Shown here: in pieces, positions 10,601 through 23,686 of the stretch
Numbering within the stretch: the first letter of the stretch is position 1
Layout of the letters: each line of letters opens with the position of its first letter
Assembly (NCBI GenBank): GCA_003117195.1
Contig: BDSI01000059.1
Coordinates: forward strand, 1 to 64,000
Direction: 5' to 3'
Source of the DNA: Eudorina sp. 2006-703-Eu-15
Lineage: Eukaryota > Chlorophyta > Chlorophyceae > Chlamydomonadales > Volvocaceae
Length of the DNA stretch: 64,000 nucleotides
The notes under the pieces: generated by a model
Database searches by the model: none
Seen by the model: only the letters and a program-made list of their open reading frames with translations
What the model was told of the DNA's origin: nothing
Position numbers and translations under genes: made by a program

Positions 10601-12920
10601 CATGCCGGGCTTTCACTCTCTGCGTCGTGCGCAACTAGGTGTTGCGCGGGAAGCGCTGACAGCCGCTGGCATGCAGCGGAGGGGAGGTGGCGCCGTGCGG
10701 TGGATGGGCGGTGTTGGGACGTCAGGCGGGCCCTCAGAGGCCGACGATGCACGCGCGCACAGCACGCCCCAGGAAGGGACCCACGGTCGCATCCTTGCCT
10801 TTGGCAGCTCCCACTGCTGTTGATTCCTTCGGGACCGCGCGTTGAGGTCGCCTGATGCGTCGCTGTCACTGCTTTCGAGGAGACCCGCCTTGAGCCGAAG
10901 CTCCTCCTCCTGCGACAGGCGTATTTTGTAAGCGCGACACAAAACATGATCTCAGCCAGAAAGCAGCAGTGTTATGGACCGGACTAGTCAAATTTTAGTG
11001 ACGAGAGGTGCTCAGTTATGTGCCGAGTTATGCGCCAAGTTATGTGAGCGACCCGTTCCAAACTTGCACCGAGCTTTGGGCTGCGCGTATTAGTCCCTTC
11101 AAAAACAAGACTGAATAACACGAGATTAGGCCTGCTGCGCAGCAGAAACAGGAGGACCAGAACAACCGACCATTTCAGTGACGGCCTCATCGTAGAGCTG
11201 CCGCTGCAGGAACGGGGCAATCACTGCCATCCTGCAAGATGATTATGAGACGGTCAGCTGCTAGCGCTCCGCCGACGCTCTGAGCTACCCACAGGCGCCC
11301 ATAAAAAACGTGGTGCTCGGTGGGTGCATTGATTTAAATATGTTCCAGATGAAAGTATCTTAAAGAGCGTCTATTAAGCCATGGCACGTCGGCTCTAATG
11401 TGTTGCAGCTGGATATATTAAACTTCGGGAGTTGAGTAACCGGGCCATATGAAACCACATCTGAAACTATATAAGACTTTCAGAGGCGAAACGACAAGTG
11501 CGGACCTGAAACTCAAACCGTTAAGCGGGGAAGAGAAATGCCGTACATTAATGCCCGAGGCAGTACTTCCAACTTGGCGTAGGTTGGCATCTATACTCGA
11601 CTTTTTCAAGACGAGCAAGCACGGCATTGAGCAGGCAAAGGAAACCGACCACGTATGGGGCCTGCACTTGCATGCTGAGGCCATAATAAAACGCGTGTAG
11701 AGCTCGTGGTCTGGCGCCGCGCCCCTTTGATGTTGCAACATCAGTGCTTACTGTTACCAGCAACTCATTTTAGCCTGAGTTTTGTTGGGTTATGCAATTC
11801 GCAAGGAGCGGAAGCTAGAGGGATTACTGTAAGTGGAGCTCTTTGGGTTACCAGCTTGATTCAGATCGTCTTTTTATATTTTTGTCTTTACACCAAAGTT
11901 ACGAATGGATCGTGCCTGCCATCGCATGATTGAAGCGAACTCTAGCCTTCACCAGACGGCCCTGTATTTCCTCTTGACAAGTGGCGGGTTATCCTATTAT
12001 GATTATGCAGTACCTGCGCCCAACAAGCTGTCAATGCCGTAGAAGCCTCGCGGAGTTGTCGTAAAACGACGTAATGGCCATCACAGCGCGCACTAAATAA
12101 CCCATCGTTACACCGCTGACATGGTCCTAAGGCACGCACGTACACGCGTGACGAATCGACGAACCCCCCCAACCGTGTGCGACGTGTTTTATTCCTGCTG
12201 ATCTCAAAGTTACAACATGATACACCAAGAGGCACCAAGCAAGGTCAAGTCCTAGGATCCATGGCGCCGGATGCGAGCTTATTGTCACGCCTACACTGAT
12301 CAATGGCTGCCCCGGGTATCCCTAGGCAATCCACCCCGCTGATCTGAGAGGGTTGCCCGCTGACCTGGGTGGGTCGTAGCTGGGGTCCAAGGAAACGCGA
12401 TAGATTAGCAGTACGGCAAGAGAGGCCGGCGCCAGTCGTGGCGCCGGCAAGATGCCGGCATGTGGGCCGCAGCGCTGACACCTGACAGTAATGCTGGGCA
12501 TTGCATGACGAATTGACGATCCCGTGGAGTGCAAGCTGGGCGAAAAAGACATCCAGCTGGGGGTCCCCGTGGTAGGCGCCGATGCTCCGGCAAGGCACGA
12601 AAGGCGCCCGCATGCCCAATCCAGGGACGGGTACTGAAGGTCCTGACGCCGCGCGTGACTCCAGGGAACCCTCGCATCCGAAGGAAGACAAGACCACAGA
12701 AACAACCCTAGCCCCTGCGTCCCAATGCAAGTTGCATCGCTATGCATCGCGCCACTCCCGCGCGGCCGCTCTTCTCCTGCAGCCGTCACCCACGCCGGTG
12801 GACGGGACGGAGAAAGGCCGGAAGGGGCGGCCGTCGGGCTCCGGGAGGTCGACCAGCTGCACCGCCGAGGCGGCTGCCAAACCATTCCGGCTTCCCCGCG
12901 GTACCGTATCACTCGTTACC
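10600..12920 (-). other. Candidate exons of an unrecognised (-) strand gene
   Basis: Several short (-) stretches look protein-like and end at plausible splice sites, but I could not chain them. They are: about 12740-12890 (contains QLVDLPEPDGRPFRPFSVPS); about 12490-12590 (contains GDPQLDVFFAQLALHGIVNS, ending at CAG before GTGTCAGC); 11942-12110; about 11180-11232 (AVIAPFLQRQLYDEAVTEM, before a GTCGGT donor); and 10750-10920 (EEELRLKAGLLESSDSDASG after a TCGCAG acceptor). No domain is recognised. The intervening DNA at 11.0-12.2 kb is relatively AT-rich. Confidence 0.3.
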
Positions 12921-13499
12921 GCTGCTGGTGTATAGGTTCGACATTGTTTGCGAGGATGGACGGAGGGGCCGCCTGCGCGACCCATCCAAGGTTCCCAGTG
13001 ACCCCGTCAGCGGGCTTGTTGTCCTGGCACTCGCGTTCGGGTTTGGTTACTCGTCTCCGATATCAGCCAGCCACCCACCGTTCCCCCCACCGTCCCCGGG
13101 TCCCCGGTCTCATCCGCAGCGAGCCCTGTTGGGTGAAAGGAGAGCACTGCCGCGTTTGACCTCCGGCCAAGAAACATGCGGGTGCCGCTGCAGCCACAGC
13201 AGGTAACGAGCGACCCAGGAGCGAATGCGCTCCGAAACCTGCGCCGTGTCCACAGCGCCGGCAGTGCTGCGCCTACCTACCGACGATGGTTGGCATGCGC
13301 CCCCGGGGCCCTCCGCTGACGCACTTCCGGGCCCCGCACACGCGCTCTCTCCCCTCTCTTTCACACAGACTTCTCCTTCCTCAAACCTCAAACACAGCAG
13401 CACCGGCATGACTGCGCGGCGCCGCGCCGCAGTCCGCAGCACGTGACATCGCGGTTGGCGGTTGCGGCCGTTGGCAGTTTGGGCCTCCAGCAGATCCGC

Positions 13500-15353
13500 T
13501 TAGATGGAGGCCGCCGCCCTGGCCTTGCGCTTCGACGTCCAGCGCTCCATGATGGTGGGCCAGTCGCGGGTCACCCACTTGTCGCCGTCGTGGTAGTACA
13601 ACAGGTTGGACGTGATGATGTACGACATGGTGCCGAACTGGTGTGGAATGTGTGGGTGGGGGCCGCACGATAAGGCATGTGTATTGGTCCGCGCATGTGT
13701 GCCGTGTCCTCTGTTGGTGGTGTTACGACAAAGTGCGCCCTATATGCGAGTGTCGGCAACCAAGGCAAGGCAGCGTGCGGCAACTTGCCGCGTGACTCCA
13801 AGCGGCGGTGGGTCGGCGCCGACCCACGGGTCGACGCGCCGCCACGCACACGCCGCGCGCATACATACGAACGAAAGCGAAAGCAAGCCAAGGGCGCGCG
13901 ACGTGCGAGGTGGCAAATCTCGTGAACCCCTCGAACTTGACGGCTCTCGCGCTTCGATACATGTCGTCCCGTGCAGCATCTCGAACCCTCGATTGTTCCT
14001 TGTTGCCCTTGCCCTCTTCACCTTCCAGTTCCCCTCTGCGGCCAAACCGCACGTGGAGCTCCCATCCACCCGCCCACCGACCCCTCCCGCACCTGAGCGC
14101 CCACCCGGCGCTGCAGCCACCGGAAGCTCACATTCCAGCTGCGCGCCTGGGTGCGATGAGACAAATGAGACGGCGATGATTACGGGTGGTGGAATACATT
14201 GCCACTCGGGTGTTATAACTCGCCGACTAGGCTCACTGTGGGGAGTTGCTTGTGGTCTCGGTGAGGACTCGGGTGGTCCCCCGCCTCATGGTAGGCGAAC
14301 CACGTTACCAAAAGCTCATAAAACCCTAGTGATGTCCCATACCGTGCGTTGAAAACGGCAACCGTGACTGTCAAGCTCAGAGGGAATGCTGTGATCGGGT
14401 CCAGGGCAGCCATGCACATTCGCTCGGGAGCGGAGACATGTGGGAGCCGCTGCAACCCAGAACTTGCGGGCAGGGCCCCATGCCCCGCAGCGAGGGGTTT
14501 CCGGTGCTGCCGGCCTCCAGCAAAGCCTCCGCAGCGGCCACGGCGCCCAGACGACGGCTGATGACCTTGCGACGGTTCCCTGCCTGAGCCCACCCACCAC
14601 AAGGATCCCGGCACATGATCCCTTCATGAGACTGACCTGAGTTACCGCCGACATGCCCATACAGAAGAGGATGAGCCCCGTGCCTGGGGGACGTGCCACA
14701 ACACCACGGTGCACACCACGACATGGGGCCCGGGTTAACACGGAGGCAAGGGGCCGCACGAGGACAAGGACACACACACACACGGTGCATGTACGGGCAA
14801 CTCGGGGGGCGCACCACTCTGCCCCATGCATGTCACGCACACCTGCTCTGCCCCGCCGGAGAACACACACGATGGATGTGTAGTCATGGAGCGCATCGCA
14901 GCTGTAGCCAATGCGCCGGCCAATATTCTCAGGCGTCTTCGAGAGCTAGCATTATTTAAAAGCTAACATGAGGACGACCAAATGAGGACGCATGGCTGGT
15001 TCGGGATCTCGATGTCGTACCGTGGTCAAGCGCGCGCTGCCAGCATTTCGCCCCGTGCCCCACGACGGCATGACCTACCGCCAAGTGCACCCCAGCCGAG
15101 GTGTACGGTCCGAGTGAGGTCAATATTGTGGAAGTTTTCCTCCTGGGAGGTTGCGCAGCCAAGGGTTGAAGCGTCGACATGAACACGACGGCAAGAACCG
15201 TCTTGTGCAGCAATCCGTGAATGTTAAAGAAAATCTTTGTAATTTTACCTTGTAGTACTCAACGCGACGCCTGCCGCTGGTTGAAGGCGGAGTTGCGGGT
15301 GGAGGCGATGGCGCAGTTGTTGCCGAGCTTTCGGACAAAGATGGCGTAGACAT
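13500..15353 (-). CDS. Unrecognised small membrane protein (seven proposed exons)
   Basis: Proposed exons: 15249-15353, 15107-15142, 14867-14945, 14637-14683, 14343-14449, 14093-14138, 13500-13637, giving 185 residues with every junction in phase. The start is the first ATG of a Ser/Thr/Pro-rich N-terminus. The middle holds a hydrophobic segment around SIVCTGLILFCMGMSAV and a second around TAFPLSLTVTVAVF. The C-terminus is basic (ERWTSKRKARAAASI, then TAA). The last four exons are the firmest. The 14867-14945 exon uses weak sites, and an alternative donor exists for the second exon (GTAGGT near 15078). I do not recognise the family. Confidence 0.5.
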
Positions 15354-16090
15354 TTCGAAAGCTAAAATAAAACTTAGAAGATTGCAAATGGCAACGAATG
15401 ACCTAATAAGTAAACCCCTGTGACGTTGACGATATGGTTTTCAGACTCATGAATGTAATAGTTGATGATTTCATGCAAAGACCGTCTCATAGGTCATTTC
15501 TGATAAGGCATATGAGACCTGGAGGCGCTATGTGAGCCCTAGTGACTAAACTTACGGCAACATTCATGTACATCGGTACTGCAGCTTGTTCGCCGCTTCG
15601 CCCTGAGACACTGCCCGACAATGCCCAGGCCCAGGTGTATCACTGCGTGCCTTCTAATCGCGCCTGCCCTCTAGTCGACGTTGTCTACTTGAGGTGGCCC
15701 ATCTATACCAACCAGGCTGTGCTGGTGTATAGTTGGCGATGTGCCATGCTGGCCACGCAATCGACGAATTCATCACGTCAACACCGTATCATGCGACTCA
15801 TCCTCCTTCCTGACGTTCACACGCTGGAATCTTGCATCCTTTTGGAATTCGTCCGGTTGATGCAATCGGGAGACAATCCTTGCATATGAATGAATGATAA
15901 GTTTACAACAGGTTGCGATTGGTGGACAGAGCATCACAGCCCAGCGGAAATGCACCGACTGGCTCCTTGCAGGGCGCCCGCGTGCGCGAACCGTCTGTTG
16001 CGGCCGCTCTCCTCACCCTCGTGCCCCACTATGTCTACCAATTTCCTATATTCCCCCTCGTGCCCCACCATCAGCATCCCATAAAACATG
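15354..16090. other. Intergenic, AT-richer; nothing recognised
   Basis: Upstream of the 15353 start codon the DNA is AT-richer and has one anonymous + open frame (15542-15889) with no recognisable motif. The stretch probably contains the promoter of the (-) gene. Confidence 0.4.
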
Positions 16091-19000
16091 TTACCGCGGC
16101 CACAACGGGCACTGACGCCGCCATCCACCCTTAGTTGTTGTTACTTCATCAGGAAACGCAACACCGAGCGCACCGAGCCACCTAGCCGGACCTCTAGCCC
16201 CTGCCAGTGCACTCCTCGCGGACGAAGTACTCTGGCGCACACAGGCGCATGAGCAGTCGGCAAGCGTTCCTGCAGTACTACATATCGTACCATGCCATAC
16301 CTTCGTCCAGTCCGAGTCCGTACAGGTAGTCCGTACAGGTAGTCCGTACAGGTTGTGCCACGACGGCACGACCGCGGACCCCGACCAACCAAGCCACGCG
16401 CCAAGCCATACCATGTAGGCAATCGGGTGATTACATCCATTTCGATGCTTGTGAGCAGTGTTGACTGCACGGATGCCTGTCACGCGGTCTGCGGGGTCGC
16501 CTTCGGCGTATGAACCCTCGCCCTCGCCCCGCGATTCCAGCCCGACCCCTGACAGTCTTGACTCCTGTTGTGGTGACATCCTGCTGCTGGGTGTGACCCC
16601 GTGTGACACGCCCCTGCCGCCGGCGGCCGGGCCCCCTCCTTCCAGCGCCGTGCCACCTTCTCAAGAGCAGGAATCCACAACTGCCACAAAAACACACACT
16701 CCTGGCCTGCCATCCCACGAACGACCACACACACACAAGCACGCATAGGGGCGGCTTAAGCGGGTTTCTCACAAAACACACACGTTGGGTGGGTTTCTTT
16801 ACTGCACACATAACATAACATCCTTAACAATAATAACAATAATAATATACACATACGTACCCAGCAAACACATACTCAGGGTGCACGTACGAAGTGACAG
16901 GCCCTGCCACGCTTATGAGGAAAATTGCCGGGGGCGAGAAACAGCGCTGTATGTATGCGGTACGCGAGACAGCACCCGGGGGGCGGACCCGTGTCCCACC
17001 CGGCCCGCGCAAGAGCTCACCGGGCCCAGGTAGGCACCTGCCGCCTTCCTCCCGGCCTTCACCAGTCTGCAGGCACGCACGCCAACACCTCTGCGACGAG
17101 TCCAGGTTCCATCATCTGGCCTGGACAGGCCTCGTCTCGAAAGACAGCCCCCCAGGCAGGAGCCGGCAAGATCAATAGCCAGTCGCTTGCCGGCTCACCA
17201 CCATCAATGGCAGAGGGCCTTGGGCACCGTAAATGTTGCGCGGGTCCGTTCCTCAGCTCAGGTCCCCTAGGCGCCGACCGACCCGAGACGGCCCGGACCT
17301 TAAGGCCCCCTCTGCCGAACAAATGAGGAACCCGGAGGTCGATGGGCCCCCGCCTACATGAGCTGTCCGAATGACGACGGCTCGCCGCCGCCCACCGCCC
17401 ATGCACGTGTATGGTGTATCCCGTACAAGCCTGTAATAAGGGGGTCACCGGTGGCCCCCACAACGTGACGGTGCAGGCTGCAGGGGAGTAACAGAGCAAC
17501 ATCCAGCCGACACCAGAAACAGAAGACTGCATCAGCGACCAGATGCCATCCGCGGTCGCATCCACGCACAGGCAGGGCTGCGTGGTTGTGGCAGCCCGGG
17601 GGCAGCGCATGCAAGCAAGTGCGCCTCCGTGATGGGAGGGGGCATGCGCACCCGCCCCTCGGTGAGGCAGCTAGCTCTTGACGCGCTGCGCCACCCGCAA
17701 AATTGAAGAAGCGCACTTTGCCAAAACCCAAGCAACGACTGCCGTGAAAACGGAATGCATCTCCCCTCCGTTCTGAGCGGGGCCCCTCTAGAGAGATAAA
17801 ATGTGTATGGTGTATGGCGGGCCGGTGCGCCTCCACGGTCACCACGCCACGGCGAAGAGACGAAGAGCCGTGAGTTCGTGACCCGAGCTGTCGTGAAAAG
17901 GAGGGACCCCGATCGACCCGAGGTCGCCTCTTGGCGCATTTCGGTGCGCCATCAGCAATGGCGCCGTCCCGACCTGTCCATCCCGACCCGTGGGCGCGTC
18001 CCGAACCGCAAGCTAGGTGCAGCCACATCGCGGCCCTGGACCACAGACATCAGATAGCGCCACACCGTGTCTGTTGAGCTGGGCTCGGCTGGTTCCAGAG
18101 GCACAGCTTGCTGGGCCCGCCCCTGCCTGTCCTGTCCTGTCCTGTCCTGTCCTAGCGAACCCCCCTGGGGTCACACGGACGCTGCACCCGCCTGCCTGCG
18201 TCACCAAATTCGGGAAATGGTTCCCTCAGCCACCAACCTGCCTCCATGCGACGTGAAAACGGAGTACCTGCCCCCCCGTGTGTGTGCACACGTGTGCAGC
18301 AGGGAGGGAAGGTGGACACGCACAAACCTTGTGTACGAACCACAACAAATAATGATAGTGACCCTAAACGCACACACACCCGCGCCAGACGCCGCGTGCG
18401 GTCAGAGCGCGCCTCGCATCCGAGACGCGATAACACACACACACACACATACATTCTAAACACCCTTTCTTGTCACGCACTACCTGTTCTGCTGACACCC
18501 GCCCGAGAACACCTCCTACTCCCTTGGCATCACCTCGCAACCCCAGCAGCTCAGAACACCCCGGGACCCGGGTCTACCGGAGCCTCCTGCTGCAGCCCCG
18601 ATCCCCTACACGTACGTCGTACCAAATAGATAATGATTGCGTCCCGGATATGCCTCGAATCAGGCGGCATGGCGCCAGAAGCGTCCGCGGGCCCGTTGCG
18701 CCGTGCCCTGTCGGCGTTCACGCCATGACGGCCCAACAACTGCAACATGACCTTACCTACCAAAAAACGGCCCCCGCCGCCGCTATGGCAGCGGCCAGCG
18801 AGCGTGTGTGACAACTCACCGAAGAACCTACCGCCGCTGCCGCCGCCGCGGGTCTTCCGGCCGCTGAGGCGCTCGCGAACATGCAAACGCGAACACGGGA
18901 CACGCTGCAACGCATCTGAGCAGCCAGCGGCGCTCTTAGGCCTGAACATGGACTCCCGTTTCGGTTGCCAACATGCCATACGGCGGCTCAATTTATATAT

Positions 19001-19540
19001 GTATATATACCTGTCCGACGGCCATAATACCTGCAGGCATGTCCCATGCCCTCAGCGCTTTTCGACGCCACGGTTTGGGATGAAATGAATTCGCTGAATG
19101 CTGGTGGTCGCAGGACATGTACCCGTACACACACAAATATACGGGCGCGTTTCTTTTCTAAACGCACATACATACACTCCTCTTTGCCGACGAACACGCA
19201 GAACCCACATACACAGACACCACAACACACCCTACACAACGCACGCATTCAGGCGTCAACTCTCTCTCTCTCACACACCATACCTTCGCACATATTCAAA
19301 CACAGCCCAAGCAAAGCGCTCGCTAATTGTTTTATGGGTTGCGACAGAGTCATTCGTGTGGCATACGAGCATTGCCGGGGTTGGCTATGCCCCCTGCATG
19401 TCACGCACCCCTGCTCTGCTCTGCTCTGCTCTGCTCTGCTCTGCTCTGCTCTGCTCTGCCTACGAGCACCTAGCCCAAGCAAGGCTCTCCATGCTGAGGC
19501 GCCTGCCGGCACGCACAAACACCAGCACCTCATCACCGCA
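16091..19540. other. Mostly non-genic; simple repeats and dispersed-repeat boxes
   Basis: Features seen: box A copies at 16757-16806 and 19142-19166, and box B copies at 18470-18515 and 19383-19460. There is a TCCTG pentamer run at 18133-18157 and a GCTCT pentamer run at about 19408-19459. The (-) stretches near 16205-16262 and 16480-16600 and at 17059-17300 have somewhat protein-like composition but no chainable exons. Confidence 0.4.
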
Positions 19541-19589
19541 AAATCTCAGCGCGTGATCGGTGGCTTCCGTCTATTACCCCTCGTCGGTC

Positions 19590-19672
19590 CGTCGGTGGGT
19601 CCGTCCGTCCGTCCGTCCGTCCGTCCGTCCGTCCGTCCGTCCGTCCGTCCGTCCGTCCATCCGTCCGTCCAG
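19590..19672. repeat. (CCGT)n tetranucleotide microsatellite
   Basis: About 18 tandem CCGT (GTCC) units with few interruptions, beside the candidate exon at 19730-19880. Confidence 0.95.
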
Positions 19673-19729
19673 GAAGGCAACCAGGGGGACGGCTGTGTCC
19701 TCCGCCTGTACCAGCGACCCCAGTGACCA

Positions 19730-21338
19730 GGAATCCATTCGAGCTCCAGACCAGGCAAACTTCGCAACTCTGCAGGCTCGCGAAGTCTGCCCAAACGATC
19801 GATCAGCGCAGACCTCACCGCCAACTCGATACCCGTGGGATCCGTGAAATCCGCATCGCGTATCATCCAGTTCTCGGCGACTATCTAACCTGCAGTTATT
19901 ATTTCCGACTCCCCCCTCCCGTGGGGAATGTTCCCACCACCGACCACCACCACCGACCACCACCATCGACCACCACCACCATCATCCGGCAACCTCGCGG
20001 ATGTCCCCAGTGATAGGCTGGCACGACTCTAGGTGGCCCAGTTATCCACCCCGCAGAGCCGAGCAGGGCGCCATAGCCGCTACATACGCAGCTCACCTTC
20101 CAGCGCAGCCGAAAATTCATCGGGCGCCCCAGCGGCGGTGTGCCGCCGGAGTTCCCCGGGGTCCCCGGTGGGGTCCCCGGTGGAGCCAGGCACGGGCGGA
20201 CAGGCGGACAGGCGGGCGGGCGGGTCGCTAGCGGGCGACAAGCAGCAGCTAGGTGCGGTGTATGGTGAGGACGCTTCGCCGATGACCCTAGCGGGGTCCG
20301 CAGTGACATCTTCCTTGATAGCTAGGTGCGATGCAGCGCATTCCGCAGCATGTCCGCTAGCAGCTGCGGCTCCTTCGGGCGGTGCGGTCCGTGGCGCGCT
20401 GGCAACAGCGAAGAAGCGCACGGCGAGGGCGCGGGATGCAGGCTGCGCTGCGCGGATCGAGACCCATGGGTCTCGACGGAGGACGGCCCGAACGGTTGCT
20501 GCTGCTCCGCCACGGCGACGCCGCCGCTCCCGCCGCTGCGCCACCCCGGCAGCTTCCTGGGATGGCCCCCACGCACGGTCCCGTCGTACGTGTTCCGTTT
20601 CTCCGACGTGCGGCTCCCGACTGCGCCCACAGCGCCGCCGCAGCCTCCACCGACGGCGAAACGGCCGCGTCCATAGCCGCATCCTGGGTTGCGGCCGTCT
20701 GGCAGGGCGGGAACCTCCGCAGGCTGCGGCGCGGCTGCTGCAGCGTCCGGGCCCCAGGCGTGGCGTCCGACGGCCCGTGATGTTGACGCCACCGCGACGT
20801 CATGGGGCTGTCGCGTCACTCGGCCCAGGGAAGAGCGGAAGCTGGCGGCCTGCTGGCAGGTCTCAGGTCCCGTGCCAATCACTGCGCCGTACAGTTCTTC
20901 TGCGGCGAGCGTGGCCGCTGGGGGACGGGCGTCTGCGTCCTGTGCTGCGCCGTGCGCCGAGAAGCGACTCAACATCCCGGTTCCCAAGGGCGACGATAGA
21001 GCATCGCGCGCGGGGATCGTGGCCAGAGAGCTTTCTGTGGAGAAGAAGGGAGGTGTAAGGCGAGGGGGCAGATGAGACATGACAGCCAGCAGGAGGACTT
21101 CTCGAGTCAGGCCCCGTCGTGTGGAGAGGTCGGCGTCCAGCGAGCGTTGCTTCCAGGGGGCAACTACGACATTTTTGTTGTTTCCGGGCAGGCGTGGTTC
21201 GGTCGAAGCACGTGGATCGCCGTGCAACGGCACGCGCATCGGTACAACGAGAAAAGGCGATAAGCCGTCACCAACCACCACAGAGCCCGTCCCAATCTTC
21301 CAAAATCCAGGCTGCCGTGATGGCGCTTCGTGAGGCAT
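19730..21338 (-). other. Probable coding segments of an unrecognised (-) gene
   Basis: A (-) segment ending at 20097 (...GAPDEFSAALE, then a GTGAGC donor) joins in phase to 19880 downward (VAENWMIRDADFTDPTGIEL and onward to GLELEWIPGHW). A second (-) frame is open from 21338 to 20322, ends in RPKEPQLLADMLRNALHRT plus TAG, and is Ala/Gly/Pro-rich. The two frames differ and overlap, so they may be two genes, or only one is real. No domain is recognised. Overlapping + frames of similar length exist, so strand assignment rests on the splice signals and composition. Confidence 0.35.
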
Positions 21339-21339
21339 T

Positions 21340-23686
21340 CAAGTTCTGTTCGTCCGCAAATGCTTTGCCGTGCTTACTTACCCGGGACTTTGTCAGGCTC
21401 GGACATGGATCGCGCGAACAAGAGATTGTGACTTCCATGAACGGCATCCGGTGGGAAAAGTCCAATAGTACGAGCTGTCCCCTGATGCTGTCGCAGTTCG
21501 GCTGTCAAGAGGCTCAACCGCTGCCCGCACCTCGGCAAGTTTATGGGAGGGCATCCTTGCGTCTGCAGTGTTTCAGGATAAAAATCCTGGGCCGCTGCAA
21601 AGCTCGTTGTCGTATCGCAAGCTATGCGATTATCAACGGGCCTTGCCAAACATTGTGTCGACCACTGGTTTTGTAGTAGACCCCGCAGCTCGCAGTCGCC
21701 GTCCAAGTGTGTTGACATGCCGGATTCAAGCCATGCATCGAAGCTGCCCACTGCGACCATTTGGTAGATGAAAACTGGTGAACGCTGCGAGGGAGGGGAG
21801 ACACGGATGGGGCAACACGAACGTTAACGTGCGAAACGGCAATGAAATGGTGGAGGCGCGTGCAAGGTGACAGCGACGCACAGCTTGTCCAAATAACTCC
21901 AAAGAATTTAAAGTTCAGATAGATACATTCAAGGGCTGGAGGTTGTTAACCACCCACGCCATCCCCGTGCGTGGTAGTTCGGGTCCTGCAGACCGTTTCC
22001 GTGCCCTGGTCGCAGTACCTGCAAGCCTCAAGGCCTACTGCTGCTGCTAGATGAATATTGCAGACGGTCTCTTGTCCAGCGGAGTCACAACGCCGCACTC
22101 TGAGATGCGCAATGCGAATTGATTTTGTCTGGAAAGGATCAGCCAAAACAATCAAGTATGCTGAGTGCCTATTTTCTGGCGTTCATAAATTACATGTCGC
22201 GTGGCCTTAATTATTGGGTTACACTTGAGACATCGTACGGCATTGTAGCGGCATCTCACAGTTTGGCGCTACGCACTAAATGAAAAGATAACATAATTCG
22301 CAATTTGTTTCAAAAATAAATTAATTTGGCCTACGTTTTCTGGTCGAACACTCGAAGCACATGATCACGTGTTAACCGTGGTAACCGTCTTAGGTAATAA
22401 CAAAACTTCAGGAACTTTTGCCCCATGCGGCTGGACGCCTTCCGCCAAAAATCTCATTTCTAACCGCGTATTGTTTTCGAGGGTGTCCTTATATTGCAAT
22501 GAGTGGGTGGCGACTGCATGAGCCAGCGTGGAGTATTGAGAAATGGTTGCTAATTTTTATTCTTTACTTTAGTGAATGCGTCAGGAATTTTGTGAGTCGC
22601 TTTTGGCCAAAGTAGGTTTTGAGTTTCGAGCACGGCGACGTCCGTCATGCGTGTACTTGCGAGCAGATGGTGCTGCAGCTTCATGTGGCAATATAACCGA
22701 AGTCAGAAAGGGTCGGAAGTGAGCTGGTTGAAGGCTGCTTGGAGATTTCCTTGTAGGGTTTTCCTTAACCCTAATCGGGCCGACTCAGGTACGGCGTAGT
22801 ACGGTATTCCACTTGTTCATGCAGGGCCGACCAGCGCAACTCCTCACATCCCCACACGTTCAGTCGTGCAGTTGACCAGCGCTCCTGGCTCCTTAAACCA
22901 CACTGCTGACGTAAGAACTGGTATGGCCTTGAGGGCGTGTACTACGGCCGCATGCTGTTTGTTGCTGCGCTGGGCTGCGCCAACCCCCAGTTCGTTTACC
23001 GAACACTCCGCGCAGCGCTTCGACACGGCCGAGTCGTAAGCCTGTCAATCGATCGCCATTCTGGCTAAGTGGGCGGGCCTACCACTGCTTTGATTACAGC
23101 TCTGGCCTCCGTACTGCTTTTGTTCGTGCCATTATGGTGGGTAATCCAACCATCCAACCAAGATGCGATTCGAGACGGCGAGGTGCCCTGTGACCCCGGG
23201 CGGGCGCCATACCCGAAGGCACGGGGCTCGCTGGGACCGCCGCCCGTAAGAGGCGCCCAGGCAGCGCAGTGCCCTTCGCTCCGGAGTTCGCAGCCCGTAC
23301 CTGCCGTACCCAGTCAACGCGGCCACCCCGAAACCAGCGGTCTGACATGTCCTTTCCTACCTGGCACCGCTCCTGCCCAGCTCCCATGCTCCCATGGTAT
23401 CAACCACACGACACAGCGGAGGTGCCCACGTGCGCAGGTGCCCACAGGCCGCCACCGTCTCTCTCTTTCGAGGAAGTGCACCTGCTGAACTGCTCGTGCT
23501 ATTATATCGTACTGCACCACGAAACCCTAGGAACTAAAGCACGCCACGCTCATGGCCCTGCCGGACCCGACCGGACCCGGCGAAGGCGTCCGTTCCGCAC
23601 ACGCACACGCACGCTCACCGAGAGCACGAGCTGGACCCATCATAACACCACCTCCGCTATCGTCGTCAGCATCATCGTCGTCGTCA
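21340..23686. other. Intergenic, AT-rich; 3' flank of SSU72
   Basis: From about 21.3 to 22.9 kb base composition shifts to AT and no frame of note is seen. The right part is the inferred 3' UTR/flank of SSU72. A telomere-like CCTTAACCCTAA word occurs near 22760, as a single copy only. Confidence 0.5.
23094..23098 (-). terminator. Candidate TGTAA poly(A) signal of SSU72
   Basis: TTACA on the + strand (TGTAA in gene sense), about 590 bases past the SSU72 stop. TGTAA is the established volvocine poly(A) signal. The assignment is by position only. Confidence 0.4.

Noticed and set aside
13110..13442. First exon of a separate (-) gene starting MLRTAARRRAV
   Set aside because: It would begin only 58 bp after the stop codon of the 13500 gene on the same strand, leaving no room for a 3' UTR and promoter; likely 3' flank.
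22757..22775. Telomere-like CCCTAA motif
   Set aside because: A single copy, not a tandem array; no evidence of an interstitial telomere.
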